A stretch of DNA of 64,000 nt from Marinobacter caseinilyticus (GCF_011074955.1 NZ_WUQJ01000020.1:124001-188000), one strand, 5' to 3'. Shown: positions 18,971 to 29,832, counted from the first letter of the stretch. Notes: generated from the letters alone by a model not told the origin. Numbers and translations: made by a program.

Positions 18971-19360
18971 TCAGCCTGCGCCACTTTCAGTCCAGATTTT
19001 GCGCACAGTATCCGCCAGCGTCATGGGGTCGAAGGGTTTCGCAATGACGTCTGACGCCCCGAGCGCCTTGTAACCCTCGATCTCACTGGGCTGGACTTTG
19101 GCGGTCATGAAGGCCACCGGAATAACCGCCAGTTCGGGCACCGACCGCAATGATTTGAGTGTTTCCGGGCCGTCCATGCCGGGCATCATGACGTCCAGCA
19201 AGATGAAGTCTGGCCGGAAATCCAGCGCAGCCCCGATCGCTTCTGTACCGGATTCACACAGCCGGACCTCAAAACCACCGACGGCCGATAGTGCCAGCTC
19301 GGCCACGGCCCGAATATCAGGTTCGTCTTCGACGTACAGAATTCGCCGTAAATCTGCCAC
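18971..19360 (-). CDS. Single-domain response regulator (CheY-like)
   Basis: A 129-residue stand-alone receiver domain: acidic pocket YVEDEPD, phospho-acceptor Asp in FILLDVMMPGMDGPE, Thr in FMTAKVQPSE and Lys in VIAKPFDPMTL. There is no output domain, so it signals through protein contact. The GTG at 19360 is chosen because GGAG lies about nine bases upstream; the open frame continues upstream into non-homologous sequence. It follows the receiver-HDOD gene in the same direction, suggesting a shared signalling pathway. Confidence 0.88.
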   Translation of the reverse strand: MADLRRILYVEDEPDIRAVAELALSAVGGFEVRLCESGTEAIGAALDFRPDFILLDVMMPGMDGPETLKSLRSVPELAVIPVAFMTAKVQPSEIEGYKALGASDVIAKPFDPMTLADTVRKIWTESGAG

Positions 19361-19465
19361 TATCTTACACTCCGCGTAGTGTGAAAACTGACTGAACCGG
19401 GCCGTGGTTTCGAAGCGCCATGGCGACTCGGCCGCCGTGCCCGAAATCCGGCATACCATAAGAAC

Positions 19466-20644
19466 TCACGCATTGGGCGCCGCATCCGGAGCGGCTGTTG
19501 TATCGTCATTCGGTGCATATAATGCCGGATCCAGCCCGATCCGACGCAGCAATTTCTGGCATTCGGCTGACGGAGACGAGTCAGTCGCCAGCAACGCCGC
19601 GGCTCTCATCATGACAAAGGCTTGCTTTACGCTGCCCGCCGGCAAGGCGTGCACCGCCCCGGTTAAGCTACGCAACTCCAGCGGCAGCTTCCACTGCACC
19701 TTAAGCGTGTTGCCCAAAGGCGCAGCCCATGCATTGAGCGCCTGCTGAATGTCCTCCTCCGACAACTCACCTCCCGCCGAGACAAACTGCTGAAGCACAT
19801 GCAAGGTTGCCAGCTCGCCCGCCCTGCTGAGCAGACCCGCGGTAAAGCATAGGCGGCCGTCCAGATGAAGTTTGGTGGCCAGCAACCGGGCTTGCTGCGC
19901 GGTTTTCTCCGCCAGGGTGCTGTAGGTCGATTCACGGTCCCGGAGCCGCTGATCCTGCAACGCGCCACCCAGTTGGAGCGAGAGCCCCAGCGCCTGATCG
20001 AGGCAGGTGCGTATTCCCAACACCTGAATGGCATCCCGCAGTGTTCTGACCGGCTCTCCCGATCGCCGGAACGAACTGCTGTTAGCAACGTCCAGCATCT
20101 TCGTCACCAGCCCGGTTTCATTGCACCAGCGCTCGGCAAGCTGGGCCGCCGACAATTCCGTATCCCGAGCCTGCAGCGCAAGCACCTCTGCGGTACTGAC
20201 ACTGGTGGGCAGTTGGATACCATGCTCACTGGCCGTTCTCAAAAACGCGTCCAGTACCGGTTCACTGTCCAGATCCAACGGCGTTGCCGGCAACACCTGG
20301 GCCAGTTTTTGATGGACCATTTCCACACTGAACGGTTTGGAAATAAACCCACTGACACGATAATGGGCAGCGGCCAGCACCGATTGCCGGTCGGTTCGCC
20401 CCGTCACCATCACAATTGGCAGGGCTTGGTCCTGGGCCCGGACGTGCTTGATAAAATCGAGGCCGGAACCGTCCGGTAAATTCCAGTCACAAATTAACAG
20501 GTCAAAGTGGTTTACCCGCCAGACCGCCATGGCGTCTCCAACCCCCGCCACTGAGCTGATCCGGTGCCGCGGATAGAGTCCGGACACAATGGTTTCCAGT
20601 AACTGGCCAACCAACAGATCGTCTTCAAGAATCAAGATTCGCAT
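19466..20644 (-). CDS. Response regulator with HDOD domain
   Basis: A 392-residue protein with an N-terminal receiver (ILEDDLLV; phospho-Asp in LLICDWNLPDGSG; SKPFSVEM) and, from about residue 140, an HDOD domain. The HDOD part starts LPTSVSTAEVLALQARDTEL and includes VTKMLDVANSSSFRRSGEPV. HDOD domains act as signalling outputs without known catalysis. The next gene downstream is a CheY-like receiver and the divergent neighbour is a hybrid kinase, together a plausible phosphorelay. Confidence 0.88.
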   Translation of the reverse strand: MRILILEDDLLVGQLLETIVSGLYPRHRISSVAGVGDAMAVWRVNHFDLLICDWNLPDGSGLDFIKHVRAQDQALPIVMVTGRTDRQSVLAAAHYRVSGFISKPFSVEMVHQKLAQVLPATPLDLDSEPVLDAFLRTASEHGIQLPTSVSTAEVLALQARDTELSAAQLAERWCNETGLVTKMLDVANSSSFRRSGEPVRTLRDAIQVLGIRTCLDQALGLSLQLGGALQDQRLRDRESTYSTLAEKTAQQARLLATKLHLDGRLCFTAGLLSRAGELATLHVLQQFVSAGGELSEEDIQQALNAWAAPLGNTLKVQWKLPLELRSLTGAVHALPAGSVKQAFVMMRAAALLATDSSPSAECQKLLRRIGLDPALYAPNDDTTAAPDAAPNA

Positions 20645-21032
20645 GGTGATACTTGCCCTTCAAAACAGCCGGTGCCGCCGGGACTGACGGTTTTCGGAAT
20701 CAAACCCTCGGACGTTACGACCTTAGCCCAAATAGTCAAACCCGGCCAAGCAATTGCTGGATTTCCTAAGGCGAATGATGCTCAAGCCCACCGTTGCGAA
20801 TTGATGGCTCTGTGTAAATTTTTGTCAGCCGCCCGGTTTGCCATTCATCATTTACCCTACACTGGTTGTAAGTGAGCCAGTTGCCTGACAAGCGATGCCG
20901 GCCCAATAGTTCATCGCCCTGCCTCACTCATTCCCATCCCGTAGCGCTGGCTATGATCGCGAAATCCCTTCGTGACGTATGTCTACGGTTAGCGCAGATT
21001 AGCTTTTTCTCAAGGACTCGGGAGCAAGATTC
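20645..21032. promoter_or_regulatory. Divergent intergenic region between HDOD regulator and hybrid kinase
   Basis: A 388-base gap with no convincing gene. It should hold the promoters of both flanking signalling genes. I could not place -35/-10 boxes or a clear operator. Confidence 0.4.
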
Positions 21033-23078
21033 ATGGATCGGACGTTTGTGACAAACAAACAGGGCCCGAACTCACTGTTCGAGGCATGGAGTTTGGCAGG
21101 GTTACTGGCCACGATCATGGCTGTGGCGGTCTATTTGCTGTTTAACGGGCTCACCGCGGCGTGCGCCATGCTGCTAGCGACCAGTTTATTGGCCAGCCGC
21201 CAGGCACAGAGGCTGCTTCGCCACCAGCGCCAACTTCAACACATTGCAGCCCATCAGCAGCAATCACACACGGCGCTCTCGGCGAAAATGGCCTCGCTGT
21301 TTGATGCCTCGCCAACCCCCACACTGCTGGTCGACTTGGACACTGGACGGCTCCTGGAAGCCAACCCCGCAGCCATCCGGTTACTTGGCACCGACTTTGA
21401 CCCCGCCCAAGAATCCAGCGTGTCAGACCTGTTCGATCTGTCGGGCCAAACCGGCAATACGATTTGGCCGATCATCAACACCGACGGTCAGTTCGGGCCC
21501 AGCCGTTATTCCATCAAGCGCGCCACCGGCGCCAATGTTGACGTCACCATACGCGGGTCGCGGGTCCGGGACCTCAACGGCCGTTCGATGATGTGGTGCT
21601 TCATGGCCGATCAAACCGAATTCAGCCGTCTGAAACGGCAAAAAGAAGAATTCCTGGCCACCGCCAGTCATGACCTGCAGACGCCCCTGACCGCCATTTC
21701 AGGTGCCCTGGGTTTACTGTCGGGTGGTGCCATGGGTGAGCTGAACGGGCAAAGCCGCGCACTGGTTGATATGGCGTTGAACAACAGCCAGCGCTTAACG
21801 GGCCAGATTCAATACATACTCCATGAAGACCGACTGGCCACAGCTCAACCGGCTGCCACCATCGAACCGCTGGTCGCGAGCGCTCTGTTCACCGGCATTA
21901 TCCAAACACACCAGTGCGAGGCCAATGAACGCCGGGTTGTGCTGGAACAGGGAACCGTTTCCTCCCGAGCCATGCTGGCTGATTTCAGTGGGCTGAAACA
22001 GATTCTCTCCGCCCTGATGGCGGACGTCATTCAGCATGCCCAGGCCGATACGGTGGTGCGGCTGACGTCGAGCTGTGACGTCGGCGATTACCTGACGATC
22101 CGCCTGGAGTCCCTCGCACGTAGCTGTGCCGACAGTTCTGGCGCTTCGGCCACGCCCGAAACAAGGTCCACGGTGACCACGTTGCCAGCCTGTTTCGAGC
22201 AAAGCGTTTCAGCCAGCCAAATATTGGCAGACGCCATGGGGGGCAGTATCAATTATGCAGCCGAACCCGGCCAGGTCGCCTGCTTCCGCATTGCCCTGCC
22301 CGTGGTGGAAAGTACCTCGGCGGACAAGGACAACTCGCGAATCCTGATTGTTGAGGACGATCTCGGCGTTGCGCTGGGAATACGCAAAATTCTCACTCAG
22401 CACCGATACTGTTCGGATATCGCACTCACGGGGCGCCAGGCCCGTCAGTTGATCAGCAAGAATTTGTACGACCTGATCACTCTGGATATGCGGCTGCCGG
22501 ATATCGACGGGGCAGACCTGTTTGATGAACTCCGGCGCCACACACCTCTGCAGCATGTTCCGGTGTTGATCATTTCGGCCCACGTTGAGCACGGCCAACT
22601 GCAACTGCGAGGAGGCGTCGAAACCCTTGACTGGCTGCCCAAACCCTTCGCACCGGCAACGTTGATGGACCGCTTGCAAGCACTGTTGAAGACGTCAGGC
22701 AAGTTGGAGGATGGCCACAATCCGCCTCATTTGCTGCATGTGGAAGACAGTCAGGACATTTGCGAGCTGGTAGCCCTGCAGGTTGGCGACAAAATGCAGT
22801 ACTCCAAAGCGGGCAATCTTGAGGAGGCTCGCACCAAACTGCAAGCAACAGACTACGATGCGGTCCTGCTGGACATCGGCTTGCCCGATGGTGACGGCTG
22901 GGAGTTGCTGGACGACGCCAAACTGGCGACCGGTCAAATCCCGGTTATCGTGTTCTCGGCGAGCCAGATGGCCCCGGAAAACCGAGAGAGGGTGGCGGCC
23001 AGCTTCAGCAAAACAGGGATTACCGAAGCTCAGCTGGTGGACAGCATTCGCACCCTGACTGCACGCGGCCATTCCTGA
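21033..23078 (+). CDS. Hybrid histidine kinase with two receiver domains; ATPase domain looks degenerate
   Basis: A 681-residue inner-membrane protein: two helices (about 20-58), a PAS-like domain (about 85-195, FDASPTPTLLVDLDTGRLLE), the dimerisation/H-box SHDLQTPLTAI (about 212), a region where the HATPase should be, then two receivers (about 437-550, LDMRLPDIDGAD; about 568-680, LLDIGLPDGDGWE). In the ATPase region the N-box Asn positions are replaced (ILSALMADVIQHAQ) and no DxGxG or GxGLG motif is visible; only a tail-like ADAMGGSINYAAEP remains. It may therefore act as a scaffold or phosphatase rather than an autokinase. Divergent from the receiver-HDOD gene. Confidence 0.87.
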   Translation: MDRTFVTNKQGPNSLFEAWSLAGLLATIMAVAVYLLFNGLTAACAMLLATSLLASRQAQRLLRHQRQLQHIAAHQQQSHTALSAKMASLFDASPTPTLLVDLDTGRLLEANPAAIRLLGTDFDPAQESSVSDLFDLSGQTGNTIWPIINTDGQFGPSRYSIKRATGANVDVTIRGSRVRDLNGRSMMWCFMADQTEFSRLKRQKEEFLATASHDLQTPLTAISGALGLLSGGAMGELNGQSRALVDMALNNSQRLTGQIQYILHEDRLATAQPAATIEPLVASALFTGIIQTHQCEANERRVVLEQGTVSSRAMLADFSGLKQILSALMADVIQHAQADTVVRLTSSCDVGDYLTIRLESLARSCADSSGASATPETRSTVTTLPACFEQSVSASQILADAMGGSINYAAEPGQVACFRIALPVVESTSADKDNSRILIVEDDLGVALGIRKILTQHRYCSDIALTGRQARQLISKNLYDLITLDMRLPDIDGADLFDELRRHTPLQHVPVLIISAHVEHGQLQLRGGVETLDWLPKPFAPATLMDRLQALLKTSGKLEDGHNPPHLLHVEDSQDICELVALQVGDKMQYSKAGNLEEARTKLQATDYDAVLLDIGLPDGDGWELLDDAKLATGQIPVIVFSASQMAPENRERVAASFSKTGITEAQLVDSIRTLTARGHS

Positions 23079-23116
23079 TTGACACCAGTATCAGCCGGGT
23101 GCCCCTATCCATGAAC

Positions 23117-23147
23117 GCCACCTGCCGGCTCAAAGCCGGCAGGTGGC
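23117..23147. terminator. Bidirectional hairpin between the convergent kinase and acnA genes
   Basis: GCCACCTGCCGGC (23117-23129) and its exact inverse (23135-23147) flank a TCAAA loop: a perfect 13-bp stem between two converging genes. There is no long T-run, so termination is likely but not certain. Confidence 0.7.
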
Positions 23148-23154
23148 CAACGTG

Positions 23155-25917
23155 TTAAGCCGCCTTGATCATTTCCCGCAGGACATAGTGCAAGATACCG
23201 CCATGCGTGAAGTAGGTGGCTTCGTTCGCCGTATCAATCCGCGACACCAGATCACAGCTTTCGGTGCTGCCGTCAGGATAAGTCACCGTCATTTTCAGCG
23301 TTGCCCCGGCTTTCGCCTCGCCCGACAGGCCACTGATGCTGATGGTTTCCTCACCCGTCAGTTTGAGCGATTTGCGGTCCACTCCGTCGGGAAATTGCAG
23401 CGGCATTACCCCCATCCCGATCAGGTTGGAACGGTGAATCCGCTCATAGGACTCGGCCACCACGGCCTTAACACCCAGCAGTCGTGTCCCCTTGGCCGCC
23501 CAGTCGCGGCTCGATCCGGTGCCGTACTCCTTACCGGCAATCACTACCAGGGGCGTGCCGTCGTCGATGTAGCGCATGGCCGCGTCGTAGATTGACGTTT
23601 CTTCCCCACTGGGCACGTGGCGAGTAAATCCGCCCTCAATGCCGTCCAGCATTTCATTTTTAATGCGCACGTTGGCGAAGGTGCCGCGCATCATCACTTC
23701 ATGATTACCCCGGCGCGACCCGTAGGAGTTGAAGTCTTTCGGCTCCACACCATGCGCCTGCAGGTACTTGCCGGCTGGGCTATCGGCCTTGATGGAGCCG
23801 GCCGGCGAGATGTGGTCGGTGGTGACCGAATCGCCGAGCAAGGCCAGGATGCGCGCCTCCCTGATATCGTCCACGGCGTCGGGTTCCGCCGTCATGCCTT
23901 CGAAGAAGGGCGGGTGCTGGATGTAAGTTGACTGTTCGGACCAGTCATAGACCTTGCTCTCCGGCACCTGGATGGCCTGCCAGGTTTCGTCACCGTCAAA
24001 CACGGCCGCGTATTCCGTGCGGAACATGTTGGTTTTGACCTTTTCTACCGCCTCGGCGATTTCCTGCTGCGACGGCCAGATGTCTTTCAAAAACACCGGT
24101 TGACCGTCCTTACCCTGGCCCAGCGGCTCTTTATTCAGGTCGAGCCGAACATTACCCGCCAATGCGTAGGCCACCACCAGCGGGGGCGACGCCAGCCAGT
24201 TGGTCTTGACCAGGGGATGAACCCGACCTTCAAAGTTACGGTTGCCGGACAGCACCGACGCGACCGCCAGGTCGCCGTCATGGATGGCCTTTTCGATCGG
24301 GTCCGCCAGTGGGCCGGAGTTACCGATACAGGTGGTGCAACCGTAACCGACCAGGTTGAAGCCCAACTGATCCAGTTCGCCCTGGAAACCCCCGGCCTTA
24401 AGGTACTCGGTCACTACTTTGGAGCCGGGCGCCAGTGAGGTCTTGACCCAGGGTTTGGTGATCAGCCCTTTTTCCAGGGCCTTACGGGCGACCAGGCCGG
24501 CTGCCATCATCACACTGGGGTTGGAGGTATTGGTACAGGAGGTGATCGCGGCAATGACGACCGCACCCGGGTCAAGCCGGACGGTTTCGCCGTTGAGATC
24601 GAAGGACTGGCTGGTGGCGTGATGGTAACTGTCCGAAACACCAACCGCCGCCTGACCGCCTTCCGCCACCAGGTTGCTCTCTTCCTGCGACGATGGATCC
24701 TTGCTGGTCTGATTCATCAGCAATTCAAACGTCGCTTTCATGTCCTTCAGCGCAACTCGATCCTGGGGCCGTTTTGGTCCTGCCAGGCTGGCCTCGACCT
24801 CCCCCATATCGAGTGCCAGGGTCGCGGTATAGTGCGGCTCATGACCCGGCTCACGCCACAGGCCCTGGGCTTTGGAATAGGCTTCGACCAGGGCAATGTG
24901 CTCGTCCTCTCGCCCGGTCAGTCTCATGTAATTCAGGGTCTGGTCGTCGACCGGAAAAAAGCCACAAGTCGCGCCGTATTCCGGTGCCATGTTGGCGATC
25001 GTGGCGCGATCCGCCACTGGCATGTCCTTGAGGCCATCGCCATAAAACTCGACAAATTTGCCGACTACGCCTTTTTTGCGCAGCATCTGGGTCACCGTCA
25101 GCACCAGATCCGTTGCGGTAATGCCCTCCTGGAGTTTGCCGCTGATCTTGAAGCCGACCACCTCGGGAATCAGCATCGAGACGGGCTGGCCCAGCATCGC
25201 GGCTTCGGCCTCAATGCCGCCAACGCCCCAGCCCAGAATGCCGAGACCGTTAATCATGGTGGTATGGGAATCGGTCCCCACCAGGGTATCGGGATAGGCG
25301 AACGTTTTGCCGCCCTGCGCTTTGGTCCAGACGGTTTTGCCAAGGTACTCGAGATTGACCTGGTGGCAGATGCCGGTACCCGGTGGCACCACCCGGAAAT
25401 TATCAAACGCCTGCTGGCCCCAGCGCAAAAATTCATAGCGCTCCTGGTTGCGCTCCATCTCAATCTGCACGTTGTCTTTGAACGCCGACGCATCACCAAA
25501 ATGGTCCACCATGACCGAATGGTCAATCACCAGATCTACCGCCGAAAGGGGCTTGATCAGCGCCGGGTCTTTGCCGGCCACTTTCATGGCGTTGCGCATG
25601 GCGGCCAGATCCACCACTCCGGGTACACCGGTGAAATCCTGCATCAGGACCCGGGCCGGCCGGTATTGGATCTCCGTGTCGGAATGACGCTTGTCGAGCC
25701 AGGACTTCATTGCCTTGAGGTGGGTCTCGTCAACCGTTTTACCGTCTTCATTGCGCAGCAGATTTTCCAGCAGCACTTTCAGGGAAAAGGGCAATTTATC
25801 GATGTCCCCGAGCTGCTTTGCAGCGGCGGGCAGACTGTAATAGTGAAATGTCTTGCCGTCGACATCGAGAGTTTTCAGCGTGTTATAGCTGTCTTGACTG
25901 ATACCTTCATTCGACAT
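23155..25917 (-). CDS. acnA: Aconitate hydratase A
   Basis: A 920-residue [4Fe-4S] enzyme that interconverts citrate and isocitrate in the TCA cycle. Cluster ligands are seen in [14 protein letters not shown] and [12 protein letters not shown]. The substrate-side motifs [20 protein letters not shown] and [18 protein letters not shown], and the swivelling C-terminal domain with [15 protein letters not shown], are all present and in the AcnA order. Length is normal. The gene stands alone, with the start preceded by a GGAGG-like site in the leader at 25918-25930. Confidence 0.97.
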   Translation of the reverse strand: MSNEGISQDSYNTLKTLDVDGKTFHYYSLPAAAKQLGDIDKLPFSLKVLLENLLRNEDGKTVDETHLKAMKSWLDKRHSDTEIQYRPARVLMQDFTGVPGVVDLAAMRNAMKVAGKDPALIKPLSAVDLVIDHSVMVDHFGDASAFKDNVQIEMERNQERYEFLRWGQQAFDNFRVVPPGTGICHQVNLEYLGKTVWTKAQGGKTFAYPDTLVGTDSHTTMINGLGILGWGVGGIEAEAAMLGQPVSMLIPEVVGFKISGKLQEGITATDLVLTVTQMLRKKGVVGKFVEFYGDGLKDMPVADRATIANMAPEYGATCGFFPVDDQTLNYMRLTGREDEHIALVEAYSKAQGLWREPGHEPHYTATLALDMGEVEASLAGPKRPQDRVALKDMKATFELLMNQTSKDPSSQEESNLVAEGGQAAVGVSDSYHHATSQSFDLNGETVRLDPGAVVIAAITSCTNTSNPSVMMAAGLVARKALEKGLITKPWVKTSLAPGSKVVTEYLKAGGFQGELDQLGFNLVGYGCTTCIGNSGPLADPIEKAIHDGDLAVASVLSGNRNFEGRVHPLVKTNWLASPPLVVAYALAGNVRLDLNKEPLGQGKDGQPVFLKDIWPSQQEIAEAVEKVKTNMFRTEYAAVFDGDETWQAIQVPESKVYDWSEQSTYIQHPPFFEGMTAEPDAVDDIREARILALLGDSVTTDHISPAGSIKADSPAGKYLQAHGVEPKDFNSYGSRRGNHEVMMRGTFANVRIKNEMLDGIEGGFTRHVPSGEETSIYDAAMRYIDDGTPLVVIAGKEYGTGSSRDWAAKGTRLLGVKAVVAESYERIHRSNLIGMGVMPLQFPDGVDRKSLKLTGEETISISGLSGEAKAGATLKMTVTYPDGSTESCDLVSRIDTANEATYFTHGGILHYVLREMIKAA

Positions 25918-26154
25918 GTTCGCCTCCTTGTTTACCGATCAGCAGGAATCTCACGGCATTGCCATATGCCAGTGTGGAGACAGCGGGTTCAGAGATTCCC
26001 AAATCAAAGCACTCTACTCACTATCGCAGCTCTTGGCCGGAGTTCAACAGCTGCGCCATGAATGTTCCTTATCATTTATATGAATGTAGGCTTTGGATCG
26101 TCGATGAGACAACCTTTTACCCTCCGGGGATGGCAATAACGTGGGGCGCAAGCG

Positions 26155-27996
26155 TCAGTGTTGCCGATCTCCATACAGCTGAGCGTAGAGGCCCTGGCGG
26201 GCAATCAGTTCGTCATGGTGGCCTTCTTCAATGATGCGGCCGTCCTCAAACACTACGGCCCGGTCCGCCTGTTTCACGGCACTGAGCCGGTGGGCGATGA
26301 TCAGTGTCGTGCGTTGCGCCAGAAAAGCTTCCAGAGCCCGGTGTAACTTGAACTCCGTTTCCGCGTCCAGCGCCGATGTGGCTTCGTCCAGTATGACAAT
26401 GGAGGGGTCCGACAACACCATCCGGGCAATGGCCAGTCGCTGGCGCTGGCCGCCCGACAATCGCACGCCCTGACGCCCGACCATGGTTTCCAGACCCGCC
26501 GGCATTGCCGCGACGGTCGCATCCAACTGGGCGATTTTCAGCGCCTCCCACAACTGGGCTTCGGTGGTTGTGCGCCCCAAGGTCAAATTCTGCCGCAAGG
26601 TGTCATTGAACAGGGCAGGATGCTGCAGCACCGTGGCTACATGCTCCCGAAGACGCGGCAGGCCAATGCGCTGCACCGGGACGCCATCGATCAAGACGTC
26701 GCCGGAATCGGGCGTATACATGCCCAGCAGCACCTGCACCAGGGTAGACTTGCCGCCGCCACTGGCGCCAACCACGGCCACTTTCTCTCCCGGCTCAACG
26801 TGCAGGTTAATGCCGCGCAGGACATTCTCATCCTCGCCGTAACTGAAGTGGATATCCCGGAGCGTCAGGCTCACCGTGTGACGGCCCTCAAACGGGTTCT
26901 GCAGGGCTGGATACCGGGGCTCCTGCTTCAACGCCAACAGGCGATTGATCCGCGCCAGCGCGGCATTGGCGGCGTAATAGGCGTACTGCATATTGAGCAT
27001 TTCCTGCACCGGCGTCAGCATGAACCACAGGTACCCGAAGACCGCGAACATCATGCCGATGCTCAGATCGCTCACCAGTACCGCCACCATGGCGGCGGCA
27101 CGAAAGACATCCACTCCGAACTGGAACAGCGCGAAGCTGGCCCGGCTGGCCGCATCACTGCGCCACTCAAACTGCACCGCATGGTCCCGCACGGTGCGGG
27201 CGTGGCCGATCAAATACCGCAGGTAATGCCCTTCCCGGTTGGCGGCACGGAGCTGGTGAATGGCGTCCAGAGTCTCAGTCAATGCCCCCTGGAACACCTC
27301 ATAGGCGCTGTTTTCACGACGCTTGAGTTCCTTGACCTGTTTGCCAATCACCGTGGTGACAAAAATCACCAGTGGGTTGAACAGCAGGATCAGCAGCGCG
27401 AGCTGCCAGTGCACCCAAAGCAAGACCAGTGCCGTCCCGATTACCGTGAGGCTGGCGACCAGGAAGCGGCTGATGGTGGTGCCCAGAAATTGGTCGATGG
27501 TGTCCAGGTCGGTAATGAAATGGCTGCTGACCGCACCCGACCCCAGGGTTTCGTATTCCGACATGGCCACCCGCTGCAACCTTCCGAGCAGTCGGGAGCG
27601 CATCCTGAACACCACGTCCTTGGAAATCTTCGAGAACTCCAGCGACTGCATGACATTAAACGCCAGCGCCGCTGATCGCATACAAAAGGCCACCAGCACC
27701 ATCAGGGCAATGTACACCACCGGCGTGTGAAGCGACGCCGGCAGAATGGCTTGCATTACCGGCAATACCGGGCCGGCCTGGTCCAGCAGGACCTCATCCA
27801 CCAGGACGGGCAGCAGCAATGGCACCGGCACAATCACGAGGGTCGCCAACAGCGCGAGAATATTGGCCCTGACCAGCTCGGCACGGTGTTTCAACGCCAG
27901 TCTGGCGATGGCACGCCAATGGTAACCACGTCGATCCGAGTCGCTGTTCTGGGACGGGATTTGCGCTTCACTGTTCATTTCTATCGGCGACTCCAA
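26155..27996 (-). CDS. ABC exporter, fused permease/ATPase
   Basis: A 613-residue half-transporter: about six membrane helices in residues 35-330 (MsbA-like fold), then an ATPase. Walker A is VGASGGGKSTLVQ, signature LSGGQRQRLAIARMVL, Walker B SIVILDEATSALD and H-loop LIIAHRLSAVKQ. It should dimerise and export a lipid, drug or peptide; the substrate is not evident from the single-gene context. Its upstream region carries a 13-bp tandem repeat. Confidence 0.92.
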   Translation of the reverse strand: MESPIEMNSEAQIPSQNSDSDRRGYHWRAIARLALKHRAELVRANILALLATLVIVPVPLLLPVLVDEVLLDQAGPVLPVMQAILPASLHTPVVYIALMVLVAFCMRSAALAFNVMQSLEFSKISKDVVFRMRSRLLGRLQRVAMSEYETLGSGAVSSHFITDLDTIDQFLGTTISRFLVASLTVIGTALVLLWVHWQLALLILLFNPLVIFVTTVIGKQVKELKRRENSAYEVFQGALTETLDAIHQLRAANREGHYLRYLIGHARTVRDHAVQFEWRSDAASRASFALFQFGVDVFRAAAMVAVLVSDLSIGMMFAVFGYLWFMLTPVQEMLNMQYAYYAANAALARINRLLALKQEPRYPALQNPFEGRHTVSLTLRDIHFSYGEDENVLRGINLHVEPGEKVAVVGASGGGKSTLVQVLLGMYTPDSGDVLIDGVPVQRIGLPRLREHVATVLQHPALFNDTLRQNLTLGRTTTEAQLWEALKIAQLDATVAAMPAGLETMVGRQGVRLSGGQRQRLAIARMVLSDPSIVILDEATSALDAETEFKLHRALEAFLAQRTTLIIAHRLSAVKQADRAVVFEDGRIIEEGHHDELIARQGLYAQLYGDRQH

Positions 27997-28077
27997 TACA
28001 CCTCCTCAATACTGACGCAACATTGCCTCAGCTAAGCGGGCACAGCACACGGGCACCTGTTGCGGTGACCAAACTCA

Positions 28078-28162
28078 GGTACTCCATACGGGTACTGCAC
28101 ACAGGTACTGCACACAGGTACTGCACACAGGCACTCCACACAGGTACTACGCGCAGATACTA
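28078..28162. repeat. 13-bp tandem repeat, about 6.5 copies
   Basis: Units begin at 28078, 28091, 28104, 28117, 28130, 28143 and 28156. The three central copies are identical (GGTACTGCACACA); flanking copies differ at one to four bases. It lies 80-165 bp upstream of the ABC exporter and about 180 bp before the zinc-finger gene. The rest of the 27997-28338 gap shows no gene. Confidence 0.9.
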
Positions 28163-28338
28163 CAAGGGTTACGGACCAACGGACCAGACAGCCCACTGCC
28201 CATAATAACGCATGGCATCCAGACCACGCACGCCGGCTGAGTGATGGCTAATTTACCCGCCGGTTAGCTGGCTCCTGACCCAATCATCTGCGATCATGAA
28301 TCTCGGTTTGGTCTCAACCCTCAGAATTCGGCGAACGT

Positions 28339-29832
28339 GTGAAAAACGACTGTCATTACCACCCAGGCGACCCCGCTAAATGGCATTGTGGCAAGTGCCT
28401 GACTTACTATTGCGCCAACTGCATGCCGGACGCCGATATGCGCAAGCAGCTTGCGCTGTGCCCTCGTTGTGGCGACAGCATGCGCTACCTGGGCGCCGCA
28501 ACCGAGGTTGAGCCGTTCTGGAACCGGCTCTCTGAGTTTTTCCGCTACCCATTCCATCCGGACCCATTGATCGTGATCGCCATTTGCACCTTGGTGCCGA
28601 TGCTGTTGAGCGCCAATCTCGTTGGCCTGATCGTCAGCCTGGTGCTGGCCTTTGTACTGCTCAAATACACCTACGACGTGATTCGACATACCGCTGAAGG
28701 TCATATGAAGCCCCCACCGCTGGCCGCCGCCTTCAGTGGAGGCGGCTTCGACATTGTATTCCTGCAGTTTGTGGTGTTTGTTCTGATCGGTGGTCTGATA
28801 TTCAGTGCCGGCCTGATTGGCGGGCCGCTATTGGCCATGCTGGCTGTGGCGTTTGTGATGCTCGCGCTGCCCGCCAGCATCATGGTACTGGCCATGGAGC
28901 ATTCGGTGGTGGCGGCGGTCAATCCGATAAACCTGGCGGCACTGATCTCACGAATTGGCTGGCCCTACTTTCTGCTCTATGGCTACCTGATTCTCCTCAC
29001 TCTGGCCTCCGGCGCAGCGCAGGAGTTTGCTGTCACCCACTTCGACCCTGTGTTCGCCCAACCGCTGGGAGGGTTCCTGAACAGCGCCTTTACGCTGGTG
29101 CTGTTTCACATGCTGGGGTATCTGTTGTTTCAGTATCAGGAAGAGCTCGGTTTTGCCAGCGACCTGCAAGGCGGTGATGAGCCCGGACAGGCCGAGCGTC
29201 GCGACCGCAGCGAGCGGTTGGATGCCGATATCGATATGAACCTGAAAGATGGAAATTATGACCGGGTCTTTTCAATCCTCCAGGATACCCTCAACAAGGA
29301 CTCCACCAACGCGCATCGCCTCGGTCAGCTGCACCAGCTACTCACCGCTCGCCAGGATACGGCGGAACTCTACCGCTATCATCCCCGGCTACTGGCGTGG
29401 CTGGCAAACAACAACGACGCCCCTGGCTTGGTGGGGCTGCTGACGACCCTGGAACGCGTCGAGCCCGGCTTCCGGCTCGACGATCCAGCGCTGACTGTGC
29501 GTTGCGCGGGCACCCTCTACCGACAGGGAAAGAGCAAACCGGCGCTGAAATTATTGCAGGATTTCCACAAGCGCTTTCCCGGCAGCGATCAGCTCGCACC
29601 CGCTTATATTCTCGCCGCCCAAACCCTGGCCAATGGCCTGGGTCAGTGGGACAAGGCCATCGCCTTTTTGAAATTTGTTCAGAAACGCTGCAAGAATCAC
29701 CCGCTTCACGACCAGATCGGCACCTACCTGGCCCAGGCTGAACAGCGGCAACCGCTGAAAGACCCCAAAGCCAACTTTTCCGTCGGCAGCGGGCCATCCT
29801 TCGGCGCACTGCCACAAACTCACGAGTTTTAG
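28339..29832 (+). CDS. B-box-like zinc-finger membrane protein with C-terminal TPR-like region
   Basis: A 497-residue protein. The first 45 residues hold a Cys/His cluster (CHYHPGDPAKWHCGKCLTYY, then CANC and CPRCGDSM) like a B-box zinc finger. Residues about 75-270 form five or six membrane helices, and the C-terminal 200 residues are helical with TPR-like patterns (LYRQGKSKPALKLLQDFHKR). Zinc-finger plus membrane proteins of this kind occur in proteobacteria without known function. GTG is the start. A rhomboid protease with a similar C-terminal TPR region lies convergently next door. Confidence 0.8.
   Translation: MKNDCHYHPGDPAKWHCGKCLTYYCANCMPDADMRKQLALCPRCGDSMRYLGAATEVEPFWNRLSEFFRYPFHPDPLIVIAICTLVPMLLSANLVGLIVSLVLAFVLLKYTYDVIRHTAEGHMKPPPLAAAFSGGGFDIVFLQFVVFVLIGGLIFSAGLIGGPLLAMLAVAFVMLALPASIMVLAMEHSVVAAVNPINLAALISRIGWPYFLLYGYLILLTLASGAAQEFAVTHFDPVFAQPLGGFLNSAFTLVLFHMLGYLLFQYQEELGFASDLQGGDEPGQAERRDRSERLDADIDMNLKDGNYDRVFSILQDTLNKDSTNAHRLGQLHQLLTARQDTAELYRYHPRLLAWLANNNDAPGLVGLLTTLERVEPGFRLDDPALTVRCAGTLYRQGKSKPALKLLQDFHKRFPGSDQLAPAYILAAQTLANGLGQWDKAIAFLKFVQKRCKNHPLHDQIGTYLAQAEQRQPLKDPKANFSVGSGPSFGALPQTHEF

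Noticed and set aside
24619-26061. Open frame of 480 codons antisense to acnA
   Set aside because: It mirrors the acnA codons, has no family features (many His/Gln/Arg typical of antisense frames) and no ribosome site.
28078-28162. CRISPR array
   Set aside because: Repeats are 13 bp and directly adjoining with no spacers; no cas genes nearby.
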